Shown here: one piece after another, positions 11,675-22,600 of the stretch | Position numbering within the stretch: the first letter of the stretch is position 1 | Layout: every line of letters begins with the position of its first letter | Assembly: GCA_958510875.1 (NCBI GenBank) | Contig: OY294067.1 | Span: forward strand, 55,812,039-55,876,038 | Length of the DNA stretch: 64,000 bases | Direction: 5' to 3' | Source of the DNA: Endomychus coccineus | Taxonomy: Eukaryota; Arthropoda; Insecta; Coleoptera; Endomychidae | Notes under the pieces: model-generated | What the model was told of the DNA's origin: nothing | The model's input: only the letters and a program-made list of their open reading frames with translations | The model's database searches: none | Program-made: the position numbers and the translations under genes

Positions 11675-11918
11675 ATTATATATAAAAAATTCTCGGGAAA
11701 TAGGTCACAATAACACTTTGTTTTAACTGTTCGTCTTTACGTACGTTTCGGTCTCACGACCATCATCAGAAGACTATGTCTAAAAAGGGGGTTTATTAAA
11801 ACTAATTATAGCACAAGCGTCCAAATCGCAAAGTTTAACTTCAATTAAAAGAGCCCACGCCGTCGAAACGAACAGAACCACGAATAATCGAAATTGTATC
11901 GTCAGAATTAATTAATTC
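11655..11918 (-). mobile_element. PLE terminal unit inserted in a PLE, with target duplication
   Basis: Reading of the host RT stops at 11654 and resumes at 11919. The flanks carry a duplicated TACRTGACTAATAA (about 11640-11654 and 11913-11927), a 14 bp target duplication with one mismatch. The insert is in minus orientation. It matches the terminal region at 56165-56345 and 46690-46897: an 'acaatttcg-attattcgtg' block, the hammerhead, then the 'cccgagaattt' end. It is effectively a solo terminal repeat of a type 2 PLE. Confidence 0.75.
11733..11774 (-). ncRNA. Hammerhead ribozyme (type I), PLE type 2
   Basis: On the minus strand the motif is complete. Stem I is GUCUU paired with AAGAC (5 bp). 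The core boxes are CUGAUGA and GAA. Stem II is GGUC/GACC closed by GUGA. Stem III is AC/GU closed by GUAC. The predicted cleavage is after the A of GUA. One extra U sits between CUGAUGA and stem II; some natural hammerheads tolerate a residue there. Hammerheads with very short stem III are known in PLEs. The stem III segment ACGUACGU is self-complementary, so dimers could form. Confidence 0.75.
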
Positions 11919-12989
11919 TACGTGACTAATAAATTCAACAATTTCCATTGTAAACTTCAATTTACTCGTGAACAAAAACAAATTTCCTAGATATGAACAT
12001 TAGGCATGATGCAGAGGCAAAAATAAAACAGTTGCACCAACAAGTTATAAAAAAAGTATTCTAACAGCCTTACAAATCGCACTGTTAAATTGTCCCATAG
12101 AGAGAACCGTCCCAAACATTTTAAAATTGTTCGCAATACACTGGAAATCAATAGCTACCCAAAACCATTTTTCAATTCCACCATTAAAGACAGAATAAAA
12201 AAAATCTATAATGGAACGTCATATATAAATAACATAAACGGTAATACAGATAATTTCATAAAATTATCATACATTTGGGAGACCTCAGCGAAAATCAAGA
12301 ATCAATTAGATTACAAAAAAAAATTTTAATATTTTAACTAAGTAAACCAATTATTATAAAAGATCTATTCTGGAGATGATTCACATGAAATGTGACTCCA
12401 AGTCTGTAAATCATAGAACAGACATTCATTAAGACCTATACTAATTTAATTAATTGAAACCCTTGCAAATTCCTACATGCGTCTTTATAATGTTAAAAGT
12501 ATATTTCAGGTAGAATGCCCAAATAGCAATATTTCTAATAAGGTCTGACAACCTTTTTCTATTACCTCATAAATCTTTAAAATCTGGTTCGAAACTGAAT
12601 ATTTGAGTGTTATATTCTTTGATTTCAGGCGTATATAAACACATGACTCAGTACTTTATAAGAAAATTTCTGAGCAGTGGATTCATGATACATATTCATA
12701 TACTTGAAACATTGGTGTGTTACAATTTCGATTACTCGTGTTTCTGTTCGTTTCGGCAACGTGAGCATTTCAATTGGAATTACTGCGATAAGGACGGTTT
12801 GTGCTGATACAATTAGTCTTAAGAAATCCCGTTCTAGACATTGACACGTCTCCTGATGATAAGCATATGTGTTAGTGTGATCTTTGAGTTCCATTCCGCA
12901 TAAAACAACCATTGAAAAAAAGAATATTCGTCTGTCTATACCGATTTCTGACTTCCTCTATTTTTACATTCTATATACAGCGCTGGAAC

Positions 12990-13630
12990 TGCAGCTTATT
13001 CTTTTGAAGAAGTACTCAGGCTTCACTGGAGACAATCTTGAACCCAAAAGTATCATCTAGACTGGTATGGGAATACAACAAAATAACTTTGATGTGGGTT
13101 CCAGGGCACTGTGGCGTCGAAGGTATCGAAAAATATGATGAACTAGCTAAGTTGGGCTCATCAATCACATATTTTGCAACTGCATTCGGAGTAACGAAAA
13201 TCGCTGTTCGAAGATGCATACAGGACTGGGTCACACAACAACAAAGAGAGCTGGAACCAACTCGTCATATGTATGACGTTTAAACTTTTATTATAAAACC
13301 GTCGAGAAACAGAACTGAAAAACTACTCATCATGAATAGGAATCAGGTGCCTCTTCACTGATCACAGTCCAATAACAGGACACCTGCATAAAATGTGGCT
13401 GTACAATGGAGAGCTCTCCTACAGACAACGCGGCAAGTAGACTAAAAACAGCCATACACATAGCATAATACGTCATAATACGAAGCATTACATCGACAAG
13501 CATTATACGGATAGCCAACCATTGAAGAACCTGTACAGACTTGTGTTAGGGGTGGGTAGAAGCCATCCGACTGGAATGCACACTAATGGAAGAAGTGTGG
13601 CTGGTTAGTTAAGGACCAGCAGGCACCCAA
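12990..13630 (+). pseudogene. LINE RNase H and C-terminal remnant
   Basis: The frame at 13038-13283 contains NKITLMWVPGHCGVEGIEK and DELAKLGSS, the C-terminal motif of the RNase H domain carried by I/R1/Loa-type LINEs. It continues with AVRRCIQDWVTQQQREL and, in another frame near 13340-13460, TGHLHKMWLYNGE. The canonical 'N-E-x-A-D' active-site segment reads IEKYDELA, so it is altered. The same family supplies fragments at 24050-24770 (-) and 38382-38629 (+). The product would have degraded RNA in the RNA-DNA hybrid. Confidence 0.75.
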
Positions 13631-13699
13631 GTCAAACAAAGAGGTGTTCTATAAAAAATGAAACCACAAGGGTACTTCCTCATTTTTGGAAATTCCAAT

Positions 13700-14159
13700 T
13701 AGGTATACATTTTTTTTTAATCTCTAAATTGAACTGGTCCTTACTTGTTGGAAGTTCATTATATCACAAATGAACACTACACTGTAGAAAAATTTCAAAA
13801 TAAACTTTTAATACAGAAATAACAGAAAACACAACATGTTTCACCACACACTGTTTCTTTAGGTGAACAATGGTACTTAACTTAGAATGGTATTGTTATG
13901 ATTACTTGCTCAACCATATATTTCTTTTGTTTTTCGTTCGAAGGACCTTTGTTGTTGATTTCAATTTGTATCCAAACGCTCGAATTTGCTCGAACTACTT
14001 TTTTAGCTGCTGCCTTGTCGCTAGCAGGTTACAACTGTCTCTAAGTGTTGATCGATTGCTCTCAAAGGATAGAGGGCGCTGATACCAATATAATCTAGTG
14101 GTAAAACTAAATTGTGAAACGTATCTTAACATATGCCGCATGCCTTGAAAACTCTCTTT
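13700..14159 (-). mobile_element. BEL/Pao element 3' region, probable LTR remnant
   Basis: Non-coding sequence lies downstream (minus strand) of the BEL pol end. The block at 13826-13885 (gaaaacacaaca ... ggtgaacaatgg) recurs at 24780-24840 beside a LINE and a PLE fragment, which suggests a terminal-repeat segment. I could not define LTR ends or a primer-binding site. Confidence 0.45.
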
Positions 14160-14734
14160 TCAATAATATATCATATGAAATAAAAACAACATTTTGGCCA
14201 TTAGGCAAACATACAAAATTGAAGTCAGAACAGCATTATGGTCTTGAATCCAGTTCTCAGCAGCAAGTAATACACATATTTTTGCTGCAGTACGTGTAAA
14301 TTCTATACAGTCTGCAATCTTAACGGTTACAACACGCACTTCACCATCGGGGCCTGGATGGAGCTGCACTACTCTTGCCATCTGCCAGTATGAAGTCGAT
14401 GTATTGTCCGTTATTAATACAACCAACGAACCCAAAGATAACTTAGTTTTCTTCGACTGCCACTTGTTCCGCCGCTGCAACTGGTGAAGATATTCACGAG
14501 ATCAACGATTTCAGAATTGTTGTACGAATTGTTGGAGTTTCAAGTATTGAAATAAGCATGATTTCCTATCCGTTGTGACGTCATGTTTAGGTGTTGCGAG
14601 TAACGACTCCCCAATGAGGAAAGGACCAGGGGCTAAGAGTAAGAAATCTTCGGGATCATTGGGCATAGGGGTTAAAGATCGTGAGTTCAAGAATGCCTCA
14701 ATTTGCATCATAATGGTGTACATTTTTCTTCATT
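14160..14734 (-). pseudogene. BEL/Pao pol, integrase C-terminal part
   Basis: Minus-strand reading gives QIEAFLNSRSLTPM (14680 down) and GPFLIGESLLATPKHDVTT, then QRRNKWQSKKTKLSLG and YWQMARVVQLHPGPDG (14470-14350). These are the integrase C-terminal segments of BEL/Pao polyproteins, the 'LNSRPLTP' and 'W.LARV..LHPG.DG' blocks. A frameshift separates the two halves near 14490. The upstream part of the same gene is at 16348-17550, and the element at 14735-16347 is inserted between them. It is an old retrotransposon copy with no envelope gene. Confidence 0.85.
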
Positions 14735-16347
14735 CGCTGCTCTGGAAGAACAATGACGTAACTGCAAAATTGGGGTAATTGTAGTTAAGTACCTCCATGT
14801 TCTCAAAAATATGTATCTCGTATGGGAGAACAACGACACAAATGTAGTTGCTCTAATGGCCGCTAGAGGAAGTTGCGTCGTTGTAGAAATATCAGCTGTT
14901 CGTGACGAAGTTTCGGAAGAACACCGCCGCATGATTCAGTTATGTGCCTGGACGTTATTGGGTGTGTGTTAGTGTCCGGTGGAACAACGACCTAATTGAA
15001 AAATTTGACGTAATTTGAACCACTTGAACTAAGATTTCAGTGCGACAACGATGTAATTGTGCTTTGTGTTATTGTTTATCTAGTGTCTCATTTCAAGTTT
15101 GTGTCCTAATTGTACTTTTCGCCGTTATTGAACCTGATAATAGGCTTTATTTACGACATAACTGTTCTTAATGTCATTGTTGATGCAAATTGGTAGACAT
15201 CAGGCATACTATTATGTCTTTTTGTTAATGTTTTTCAGCAATAAATTCTTCGTTCTCAGCCGAAAATGAGTTCTCGAAGATTCTACTCCTTCTTCGTAAA
15301 AATGAAACAGAAGAGAATATAACGGAGGAGAATAAGAATAATGGTACCTCATTAAGTGAACACTGTGCCGCACAGCTTCGGTTAGCAGAGAGGAGCCACA
15401 TTCATCAACCTCACAACGTGAACTCACACCCATGCCAATTGGTAACCTGATGGAACCAGAACAAGAGCTCACAAGAACATACAGCAATCTAGTGCCCCTG
15501 CCTTCAACCTCCCAATGTGATTTGAAGGTCACACATGTTGCAGAAGGTACAGATTTCTATGTTAGTCAAAGCGGTAGCTCAACAAGATCATCAAGGGTAT
15601 CATCAAAAGCAACCCCTAAGCCTCCTAGCATTTCTAAAAGTTGGTCAGATTTTTGATCTGGCTCAGACGACAATTACGATCCAGAAAGCAGGTATGTATC
15701 TTCAAGTTCTGGGTTATCGACAGCCAATGCTGCGTTCGGCACAGAATATAAAAGCAACTAAAATCGCTTTGAAGCCTGCCTATACTAAAAAGCTAGTACT
15801 GTTAGAAAATAAAATTCGAGATTTAAATAGTTTGGTGAACAACAATATAATTCCCAGATATTTTCAAGGTTTCTATAATTCTCTAACTGATTAGAAAAAA
15901 TTGTTAAATTTTATCTTTATCGTTACGTTACTTAAGTTTGAATAATGAAGTTTTCTACTTACAATGTTTAGTTGGGTATAATTTAATCTACATTCTAGTT
16001 CAGCTTAGCTTACAGTTCCTTTTCAGCTAAAATAAAGGCAATTATCAAGAACTACTTTTTTCTCGCCCTTTCCCTTTTTCCCGAATCTGATATTTTGATT
16101 CATAACTTCAGGAGAACAATGACGCATTTGCTAAAGGGAAGTGATGGTGGCGGTACGAGGTAAATTTTAACAAGAAAAATATTTTGAACATTATTGTGAA
16201 CCATATTGTAACGATTTTCCCGAGTCCCATTTCCATAGATAAATTATGTTTTGGATTATGGAGTTTTCAAAAAATAACTTTCGGTTTTTTGCATTTCCTA
16301 AACAATTATCACTTTGGCAGCTACGTCATTGTTCTTCCAAAGCAGCG
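14735..16347. mobile_element. TIR DNA element nested in BEL/Pao, subterminal repeats
   Basis: The termini are inverted repeats: CGCTGCTCTGGAAGAACAAT at 14735 and CGCTGCTTTGGAAGAACAAT on the minus strand ending at 16347, continuing as GACGTA. ATT flanks both sides (14732-14734, 16348-16350), a likely 3 bp target duplication, and removing the insert rejoins the pol gene. Several internal copies of a GARAACAAYGACRYA motif (near 14826, 14980, 15041 and 16112) look like subterminal transposase-binding repeats. The frames at 15432-15656 and 15535-15894 overlap, and I recognise nothing in either. Non-autonomous element, superfamily unknown. Confidence 0.7.
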
Positions 16348-17550
16348 ATTATGTAATGAGTGAAATGCCATTCGCTCTAACCGCGGCCTCCCATAAGCCA
16401 CCCATGTGTGGAGACCGTGCCGGTATAAAATGATACTTTCATTGGCCAATAAAGTGGAGACAGTTTCAGTGTGAACCTGAAAGCATACTTTCAAGTTCAG
16501 TGAGTGATTGTAACCCAAAAAATGTTTGCCGTTATCTGAGGAAATGTCATTTCAACTTTAAGAAGTTCTCTGTACTCAAATTATTGACTAGTTCAATGTG
16601 AATAGCATGAAAATAAACAACAAATACACAAAAATACAAATGTATGCCTTGAGTAAATTCGCATTTCTGTGTCATATCCTTAATGAGAATTGAAACTGCA
16701 TAGTCCAATCCGCACTTGAAGAAGCTGGTGTAGGAACGACTCTCTGAGGAGGTAAATCTCCCGTCATGAATGATATTGGCTTGGGATTAACGCAAAAACA
16801 AACACTACAGGACCGTACTATGTTCTTTACGAGACCTTTTCCATTAATGGGCCAATATTTTAAGCTTATAATGGCTATTTCGTCTACCTGCATGCTGGTG
16901 TTTTAAATGATAATTTGCTAAAATTACAAGATGTTTTAGATCAAACGGCAAATCAGCATTTTTTAAGCTGCCATCCACTCTTAAAAATCCGTTTGAGTGT
17001 AGGAATGGTTGTAGAGAGTAAATTTCACTTTTCGTAATGACATGCTTATTATTTTTCAAATAGTATATTTCCCTTGAGAATTCTTGAAGTTGCGCACGTT
17101 TGATTCAAGTTTGCAAAGAGTAGGTTAACTCGCCACTAACAATAAAAATGAAGCCCCTTTAGTTTTCTGAAATAAGCGTACGTTCACTCAACGTCGAGTA
17201 TCTTGAGACTATATGAAATTCATCAGTTTCTGTAGAAACTAGTGTTATAATATTTCTTTTTATGTCCAGAAAATCATCTGGAGTTGATGATCGGTTGAAT
17301 TAGCGTTAAATTGGGACTGATTTTGTGACAAAAATTGAGGATCATACCACCACAATTTATAATGCGCCAATTATTGTGGATTAGTGCCACGAGATATGAC
17401 ATCTGCAGGGATTAGTTCTGATTTTATATGTATCCAGGAATTGATTTCTGTAAGATCTAAAATGTTTTTTGATCAGCTACAAATGTTTTGAGAGGAAAGT
17501 ACAATAGTCGAGTTGAAGTAATAAACAATATTGTCAAAATGTATGTTTAA
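16348..17550 (-). pseudogene. BEL/Pao pol, RNase H end to integrase core
   Basis: Reading the minus strand from 17550: EINSWIHIKSELIPADVISR and GTNPQ (end of RNase H, the 'NPAD-x-x-SRG' block), WWYDPQFL; then SEIYSLQPFLHSNGFLRV, NADLPFDLKH and HLKHQHAGR (the integrase zinc-binding HHCC region), YWPINGKGLVKNIVRSCSVC (the CxxC of that zinc finger), and PHMGGLWEAAVRA near 16390 (the integrase core end). There are many stops. In an intact element this region makes RNase H and integrase. It is split from its 3' part by the TIR element at 14735. Confidence 0.85.
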
Positions 17551-17575
17551 GGTTTCTCTAACAATTGTTTTTATT

Positions 17576-18005
17576 TTATACTTTGACTGGACGAGAGGGA
17601 AAACTATTATGTTCGAAGAACATCGTGTGAGCCAGCAGTGGAATGTAGGGAGAGGAGATAGGCATTCGTATTTTTCTTGAAGGTTTGGAGGTCATAGGAA
17701 CAGGAAAAGACCTCACTAGGTAAAAAGTTCCACAACTTCGCTGTTCGATAGAAAAATCTGGTAGGGAGAACTTCAGCAGGTCTTGACGTGAAGGAGTGAC
17801 TAGTTTGAGCTCATCTAGTCCGCCTATCTGAAGTCTCTCATGGTGGAACAATATACGAGATTTGTGATGAACACCGACCATGGAAATATCTATAGAAAAG
17901 GGAGAGATCGCCCACCTTTCTACGTTATTCTAGAGAGGTCAATGAATTCGTGAGAGTGACATCATCAATCAAGCGAATAGCTCTCTTCTGGATCGAAACA
18001 GCTTC
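17576..18005 (-). mobile_element. LINE 3' end fragment, same family as 50575-51870
   Basis: The sequence starting ACGAGAGGGAAAACTATTAT is nearly the same as 50578-50990, reading toward the LINE 3' end on the minus strand. The encoded piece (GGLDELKLVTPS and RSFPVPMTSKPSRK) is the C-terminal tail of the RT protein. It breaks off at about 18005. The plus-strand fragment at 18370-19460 belongs to the same family in opposite orientation. Confidence 0.75.
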
Positions 18006-18369
18006 AGCGTTTTTAATTTTAAAATTTTATTCATAAATTAACAATTTTACAAAAGGATCACATTTAAAATATGTTGATAAAGACAATCTCTTAGTTAAAG
18101 CAAACTTTACCTATTAAAATAATATTTATTTTTCAAAATTCTTTTTCAATACTAAGAAAATATAATTGATTTTTTCTTAAAAATAATAAAAATAAATATA
18201 TTTCCTTTAAATTTAATTCAAGACATTTTTTAAATAATTTTTCATATTTCAATAATGAATAATTAATTTGTTTAAATATTTTATCCATTTAATTGATAAA
18301 ATAAAAATTAATAATAATTTCCTACAATTATTTCAAAATTTAATTCTTATTGAAAATCTACCAAAGCCT
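18006..18369. other. AT-only spacer between two opposed LINE fragments
   Basis: Very AT-rich sequence with many near-palindromic AATTAATT strings and no coding signal. It separates a minus-strand and a plus-strand copy of one LINE family. Confidence 0.5.
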
Positions 18370-19460
18370 TCTGGGGAAGCTTCCGTCATATGGTTTGCCG
18401 CCTCAACGTTGTTAATTATCGAGTTTCCTCTCAGATAGATCACTCCATGTGGTGCTTGACGAAGTATCCTCCGATAAAATGGCTTTCAACGCTGGTGTTC
18501 CACAGGGACCTGTCATGGCACCAACTTTGTTTGTGCTCCATATCAACGAGCTGCTTCAAGTGACCATCTGTCCCGTCCACAGCTTTGCAGATCATGGTAA
18601 ACTTCATACCGCTTTCTCATCTAGAGCCCCTATACCATCCATTGAAGCCAGAGGAGAGACACAGGGACAGCTTGACACAATTAATCGTGATCTGGCAAAG
18701 ATTTTGAAATGGGTATCTGATAATCTAGTAGAGTTAAATGCAACCAAAATTCAAGCTTGCGTCTTCTCCAGGAAGGCGGATCCCACAATCCCTAATATGA
18801 TGATGTCAGGTACAAATATTCCTATAAAATCTTCCATAACAATGCTCAGGATCACCATCAGCAGCATCCTCCCATGTGACGATCCATTGCGAAAATCGCT
18901 TCACAAAAACTTGGTTTTCTATTCCGTGCCAAGGGCTACTTCACATTCCAACAGCTCCTCATAATCTGCAAAGGACAGATTCGACCTGTCCTGGAGTACT
19001 GTCCAAATGCTTGGAGTTCGGCTCCCAAACATATGCTGAAGTTCTTGGATTCTATCCAGGAGAGAGCTTACAAGTTCATTGTCCTCTCTAGAACATCGCA
19101 GAAAAGTGAGAGATCACTCCCTTCTCTATAGATATTTCTATGGTCGGTGTTCTTCAGAAGTCTTGTCTGTTATTCCACAACGAGAGATTCCAGATGGACT
19201 AGACGAGCTCAAACTAGTCACCACTTCACTGTCAAACTCGAGAGCTGCCGAACTTCTTCCTAACTTCATTTTTTTTATCGAACAGCGAAGTTGTGGAACT
19301 CTTCACCCAGTGAGGTCCTTCCTTAGGCCTATTACCTCCAAACCTTCAAGAAAAGTACGAATGATCATCTCCTCTCCCTAAATTCGACTGCTGGCTCACA
19401 CGATGTTCTTCGAACATTCTAGGTTTCCCTCTCGTGTAGTCAAAGTATCAAAGAAATATC
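18370..19460 (+). pseudogene. LINE reverse transcriptase (motif B to 3' end)
   Basis: The frame at 18449-18964 reads AGVPQGPVMAPTLFVLHINE (motif B) and PVHSFADHGKLHTAF (motif C, FADD changed to FADH). It then gives LAKILKWVSDNLVELNATK and ACVFSRKADP, the usual palm-to-thumb text. Frames at 18876-19091 and 19079-19381 continue as LQSTDLTLPGVLFTCLEFG-like and LEHRRKVRDHSLLYRYF. The copy ends with the same terminus as the other two (CCCTCTCGTGTAGTCAAAGT) near 19445. It is truncated at the 5' end, frameshifted and catalytically dead. Confidence 0.8.
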
Positions 19461-20421
19461 AATAAATTTATTATATTCGAAATCCATACAAATTTTATAC
19501 ATCTAATATTGAAATTACTCATAAAAAATAAAAAAAAAATTAGAATATATGCATTCAAAATTTCATCTAGAAACGAATAAAGATGAAAATATTCTACTTG
19601 AATTTAACCTTTTTTTAATAATAACAAATGAATAAACATACATTTCATTCATTTTTATTATAAAATATTGGTCTATTAAAATTGCATTTTGGCAAAATAT
19701 TGATAATGGAAGGTTGAGACAGATTGTATCGAAGTTGTACATCCTCACTAGTAAAGAAATGCAATCTATCAGAGTATTTGTTAATAGAATGATTGGTCAC
19801 GTTTGAATTAAAGTTTGCTATCATGCTAACCAAAGAAAACAAAGGAATCTTTATACTACCCATTAGCCAAATTAAACCGCTAGAACTTGCTCGTATAATG
19901 CAAATCGTTATACAAACATATCTTTGAGTTTCCCACTTAATTCTAATACTTTCTCGCTGCACAGGGGAATGAAGTAGAATATTCATGACACTAAGGAATT
20001 CTTCAACTCAAATATACTGAAAAGCAAATATCGGATAAAAAGCAGCTCAAATTAAATGAGGACCGATACGGGTTTCAATCTCGCTTCAAATAAATTAAAT
20101 CTGTTTGCTTTTTATACTTGATCCGCATTTATTAAAAGGTTTCAGATTAATGTCGTCCTCTGAGCTAGCTCAAATTGGGTTTTGTGATTTATTCAGATAA
20201 ATTGAATTAACTCATCCGTAGATTTAGTATGGCATTCTGAAAATAAAGGTGTAATTTGATTCACTTATAGATTCGCGCGGATAACTAAAGCGGAAAAATT
20301 ATATCGAATTTCAGTTCGGGTTATTGCTTGGAAATATTAAATTCTGTTACGCGTTCCATTCTGATATATCGAAGTGTTTTCCTAGCGAATACCAGAAACT
20401 AATATTGTGCTTGCAATGTAT
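19461..20421. other. Unassigned; one 113-codon frame with a hydrophobic segment
   Basis: A minus-strand frame (19645-19986, starting MNILLHSPVQRES) has one long hydrophobic stretch (ICIIRASSSGLIWLMGSIK onward, about 30 residues) that could cross a membrane. It has no motif I can name. It might be an exon of a membrane protein or chance. The rest is AT-rich filler. Confidence 0.3.
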
Positions 20422-20511
20422 CATTGTTACCATATTACAGTGGCGTATCATCCAAACACACTCATTCATTGTTACAATATTGCAGTGGCGTATCATCCAA
20501 ACACACTCATA
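20422..20511 (+). repeat. Two-copy 45 bp tandem repeat
   Basis: CATTGTTACCATATTACAGT and the following bases to CACTCATT repeat from 20467 with three differences. The period is 45. Confidence 0.8.
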
Positions 20512-20582
20512 GATTTTAGATTGAGGGGTCTTATATTCACTGCCTCCTTGTAGAACTATTGTATTTTAGCACTATTGATAAC

Positions 20583-20800
20583 AAATAATCACCCTTTTCC
20601 ACTAAATATACTATTAAACTACTGAGAACCCATTCGGCTACCAAGTAGCAATCATCAGAGTACAGAAAATTATAAATCAAAATGTGCCTGTTCAAATTAA
20701 ATATTATTTGGGGATAATAATGTAAACAAAGCGTTACCCTCAGTTGGAAATAAATCGGAATGTAATAAATTGCGTTTGGTTAGCTGCTGCGTTCCAAATA
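20583..20800 (-). mobile_element. PLE type 1 tail, minus orientation
   Basis: The sequence aligns with 7985-8200: tail with hammerhead, then the last coding block (ccctcagttggaaataaatc). It ends head-to-head at about 20800 with the plus-strand PLE that follows. Confidence 0.75.
20619..20663 (-). ncRNA. Hammerhead ribozyme relic, PLE type 1
   Basis: Stem I 5' strand GUACU and the CUGAUGA box are intact, and stem II is UGCUAC/GUAGCC with a UUG loop. GAAA is changed to GAAU, and the 3' stem I strand is AGUAG rather than AGUAC. Cleavage would be after CUC. It supports the consensus but is probably inactive. Confidence 0.6.
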
Positions 20801-20809
20801 CTATAATAA

Positions 20810-20966
20810 AATTCAAAAGTATCACTTATCATTCTTCAGTAATTACTAAATTCCATAGTTTGTTTTCTGATTTTGTAATACAAGCAGTTGATAGAAGTAA
20901 GAAGAAGCTATAACACCGTTTAGGCAACACCTTCCATAAAGTTTCCGATTTCGACAAATCCGGGAG
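20810..20966 (+). mobile_element. PLE type 1, plus strand, part before the Crypton insertion
   Basis: This is the reverse complement of 8430-8570: AGTAATTACT, then GATTTCGACAAATCCGGGA. Its continuation (ATCAATTGTGAGTC) is found only at 22655, after the recombinase element. Confidence 0.75.
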
Positions 20967-21117
20967 TGGCAATAGTATATTGTACAACAAGTGAGAAATA
21001 TGTCGTTTTCTCACGAATTGTACATTGCACTTTTTCTACGGATGCGTTGTTTTCAAGTATTGAAAATTAAAATACATATACAATAATACTTGTATGTCAT
21101 TAACTCATTTCTATATT

Positions 21118-22286
21118 TTATTTAAAATAGTAATTAACAGTTATATTTGAACTATTTTGTAAAGTAATTCCTGGTAGGTTGTTTTGTTTCAACATGTTTT
21201 CGGTAATTGAAATATTAGCTGCGGTCGAAGTTGAAGTTGATGGGGAAACGTACTGAGCTTCCACAGCATTGTTGTGTTCAGGTTCTAATGGCACTGGAGG
21301 CTGAATGGATTCTACTGTACTTTTTGAAATTTTCATTTTGTTAGCTATGGAGTTGTCGATATAAGATTCAGCAACATTGCTGGATTTCAACCCCCATGGC
21401 GTTTTAAAGTTAAAAGATCTGCCCCTGCATTAACTAAAATAGTCGCAGATGACCTTCGAAAACAGTGGCCAGTATATAATTCAGGGTTCGGTAATTGCAA
21501 AAATTTCGCTATTTCTTTCGACATGGTGCCAAATTTATTTATCCCCACAGGCTGTTTCGTACATTTGCTATTTTTGTAATTTAAAAAAAAACGTGTTTTA
21601 TTTGTGCATGGTCGAAGCTTCACATATTTTTTGTAAATTTGGTAGAATTCTCCTGGGACTGTGAAATTTCTAGGACTTGGTTTTAGTATCGGGTAATTTT
21701 ATTAAAAGGGCCGAATTAAGATCTTCCATTTCATCAATTTTCAATTTTCGAAGTTCATCACAACGGCATGCCCCTGTAAGGCCAATAGCTAAAGCAGCCT
21801 GAAATCAAAACCAAACATTTATTTTCCGATAACAATTTTAAAATTTTCAATTCATACCTTTATCAGCAAATACTTTTCATCAGGTGCATCTTTAAAAAAT
21901 TGTTGAATTTCTTCAGAAGTTAATGTTTTTGACTGTTTTGGAACATATTTTTCAGATTTGCGTTTTAAAAATGCATGTAGTTTTACGTATTTTGATGTAT
22001 CAACACAGTTTTTAATCATTAAGGTACTCCCCAGCATCGAGTACTGAGACCATAATGTTGATGATTTCAATCTTCTTGACAACTCTTCAAAATAAACTAA
22101 CAAGGTATTTTCGGAACAAGAATTTATCTTGGCTTTCATTTTCCAGTCCATAAAGTTTCTGTAAGCGATTTCATATTTTTCTCTTGATGTGCTTGGTAGC
22201 AAATTATTGCAAACATCTATTGCTTTCTGAATAATTTCTGGAGGTGTATTTTCCGACTCTAAATCTTCGTATTCCATTATATTCAA
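21118..22286 (-). pseudogene. Tyrosine recombinase of Crypton type, spliced, two frameshifts
   Basis: Exon 1 (22286-21856) starts MNIMEYEDLESENTPPEI and holds the N-terminal core-binding part (NTLLVYFEELS, then LTSEEIQQFFKDA). A GT-AG intron of about 60 bp lies at 21797-21855. Exon 2 begins AALAIGLTGACRCDELRKL, giving the first catalytic Arg. A frameshift follows near 21680, then HCFRRSSATILVNAG (the HxxR motif), LKRHGG, a second frameshift at 21388, and KSSNVAESYIDNS with the nucleophilic Tyr. The R, HxxR, His and Tyr are all present, so the gene decayed by frameshifts. Such proteins cut and rejoin DNA through a phosphotyrosine. The intron and YR fold fit insect Cryptons; a DIRS-type origin is less likely as no RT is near. 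Confidence 0.75.
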
Positions 22287-22504
22287 TTTTTTATGAATCT
22301 GAACTGTTTATATTATAACAAATAACAATAAAACTATTTTCGTTGGATAAGTTTACAGCAATAATTATGCAGTGCTTCGGTTTTGTTGTTATAGAAACGC
22401 CAACAATGGGCTACTTGGATATTGCACGCGAATCGTCGGCGTAGCGTTGTCAACGTGGAGAACGTGTCATATCAATCTGACATGTAACAATTCATGACTG
22501 ACTT

Positions 22505-22600
22505 GGGTTATCGTGATAACTGAGAAATTATTTCTCACTGTGAGAAATTATATCTCACTGTATTGGCGGATATTTCTCACTGCGTGAGAAATCTTTCGTT
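22505..22600. repeat. Clustered palindromes beside the recombinase gene
   Basis: GTTATCGTGATAAC, then TGAGAAATTATTTCTCA, TGAGAAATTATATCTCA and a looser third copy (ATTTCTCACTGCGTGAGAAAT) lie within 95 bp upstream of the recombinase start. A similar pair sits at the other edge (20990-21015). They could be recombinase-binding sites or promoter elements. Confidence 0.6.

Larger units (their letters stand above)
10852..12900 (+). mobile_element. Penelope-like element (type 2), interrupted
   Basis: This is a decayed PLE whose closest relative in the window is at 45003-46897. Reverse transcriptase blocks occupy 10852-11654, the reading resumes at 11919 after a 264 bp insertion, a further protein segment is at 12090-12329, and a 3' tail runs to about 12900 with a hammerhead relic (CTGATGA at 12853-12859). 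The endonuclease segment is mostly deleted: text near 12330-12420 joins the frame directly to the end of the ORF. Confidence 0.75.

Noticed and set aside
14710..16350. CGCTGCT / AGCAGCG as a 7 bp target duplication
   Set aside because: The two copies are inverted, not direct, so they belong to the TIR; the direct flank is ATT.
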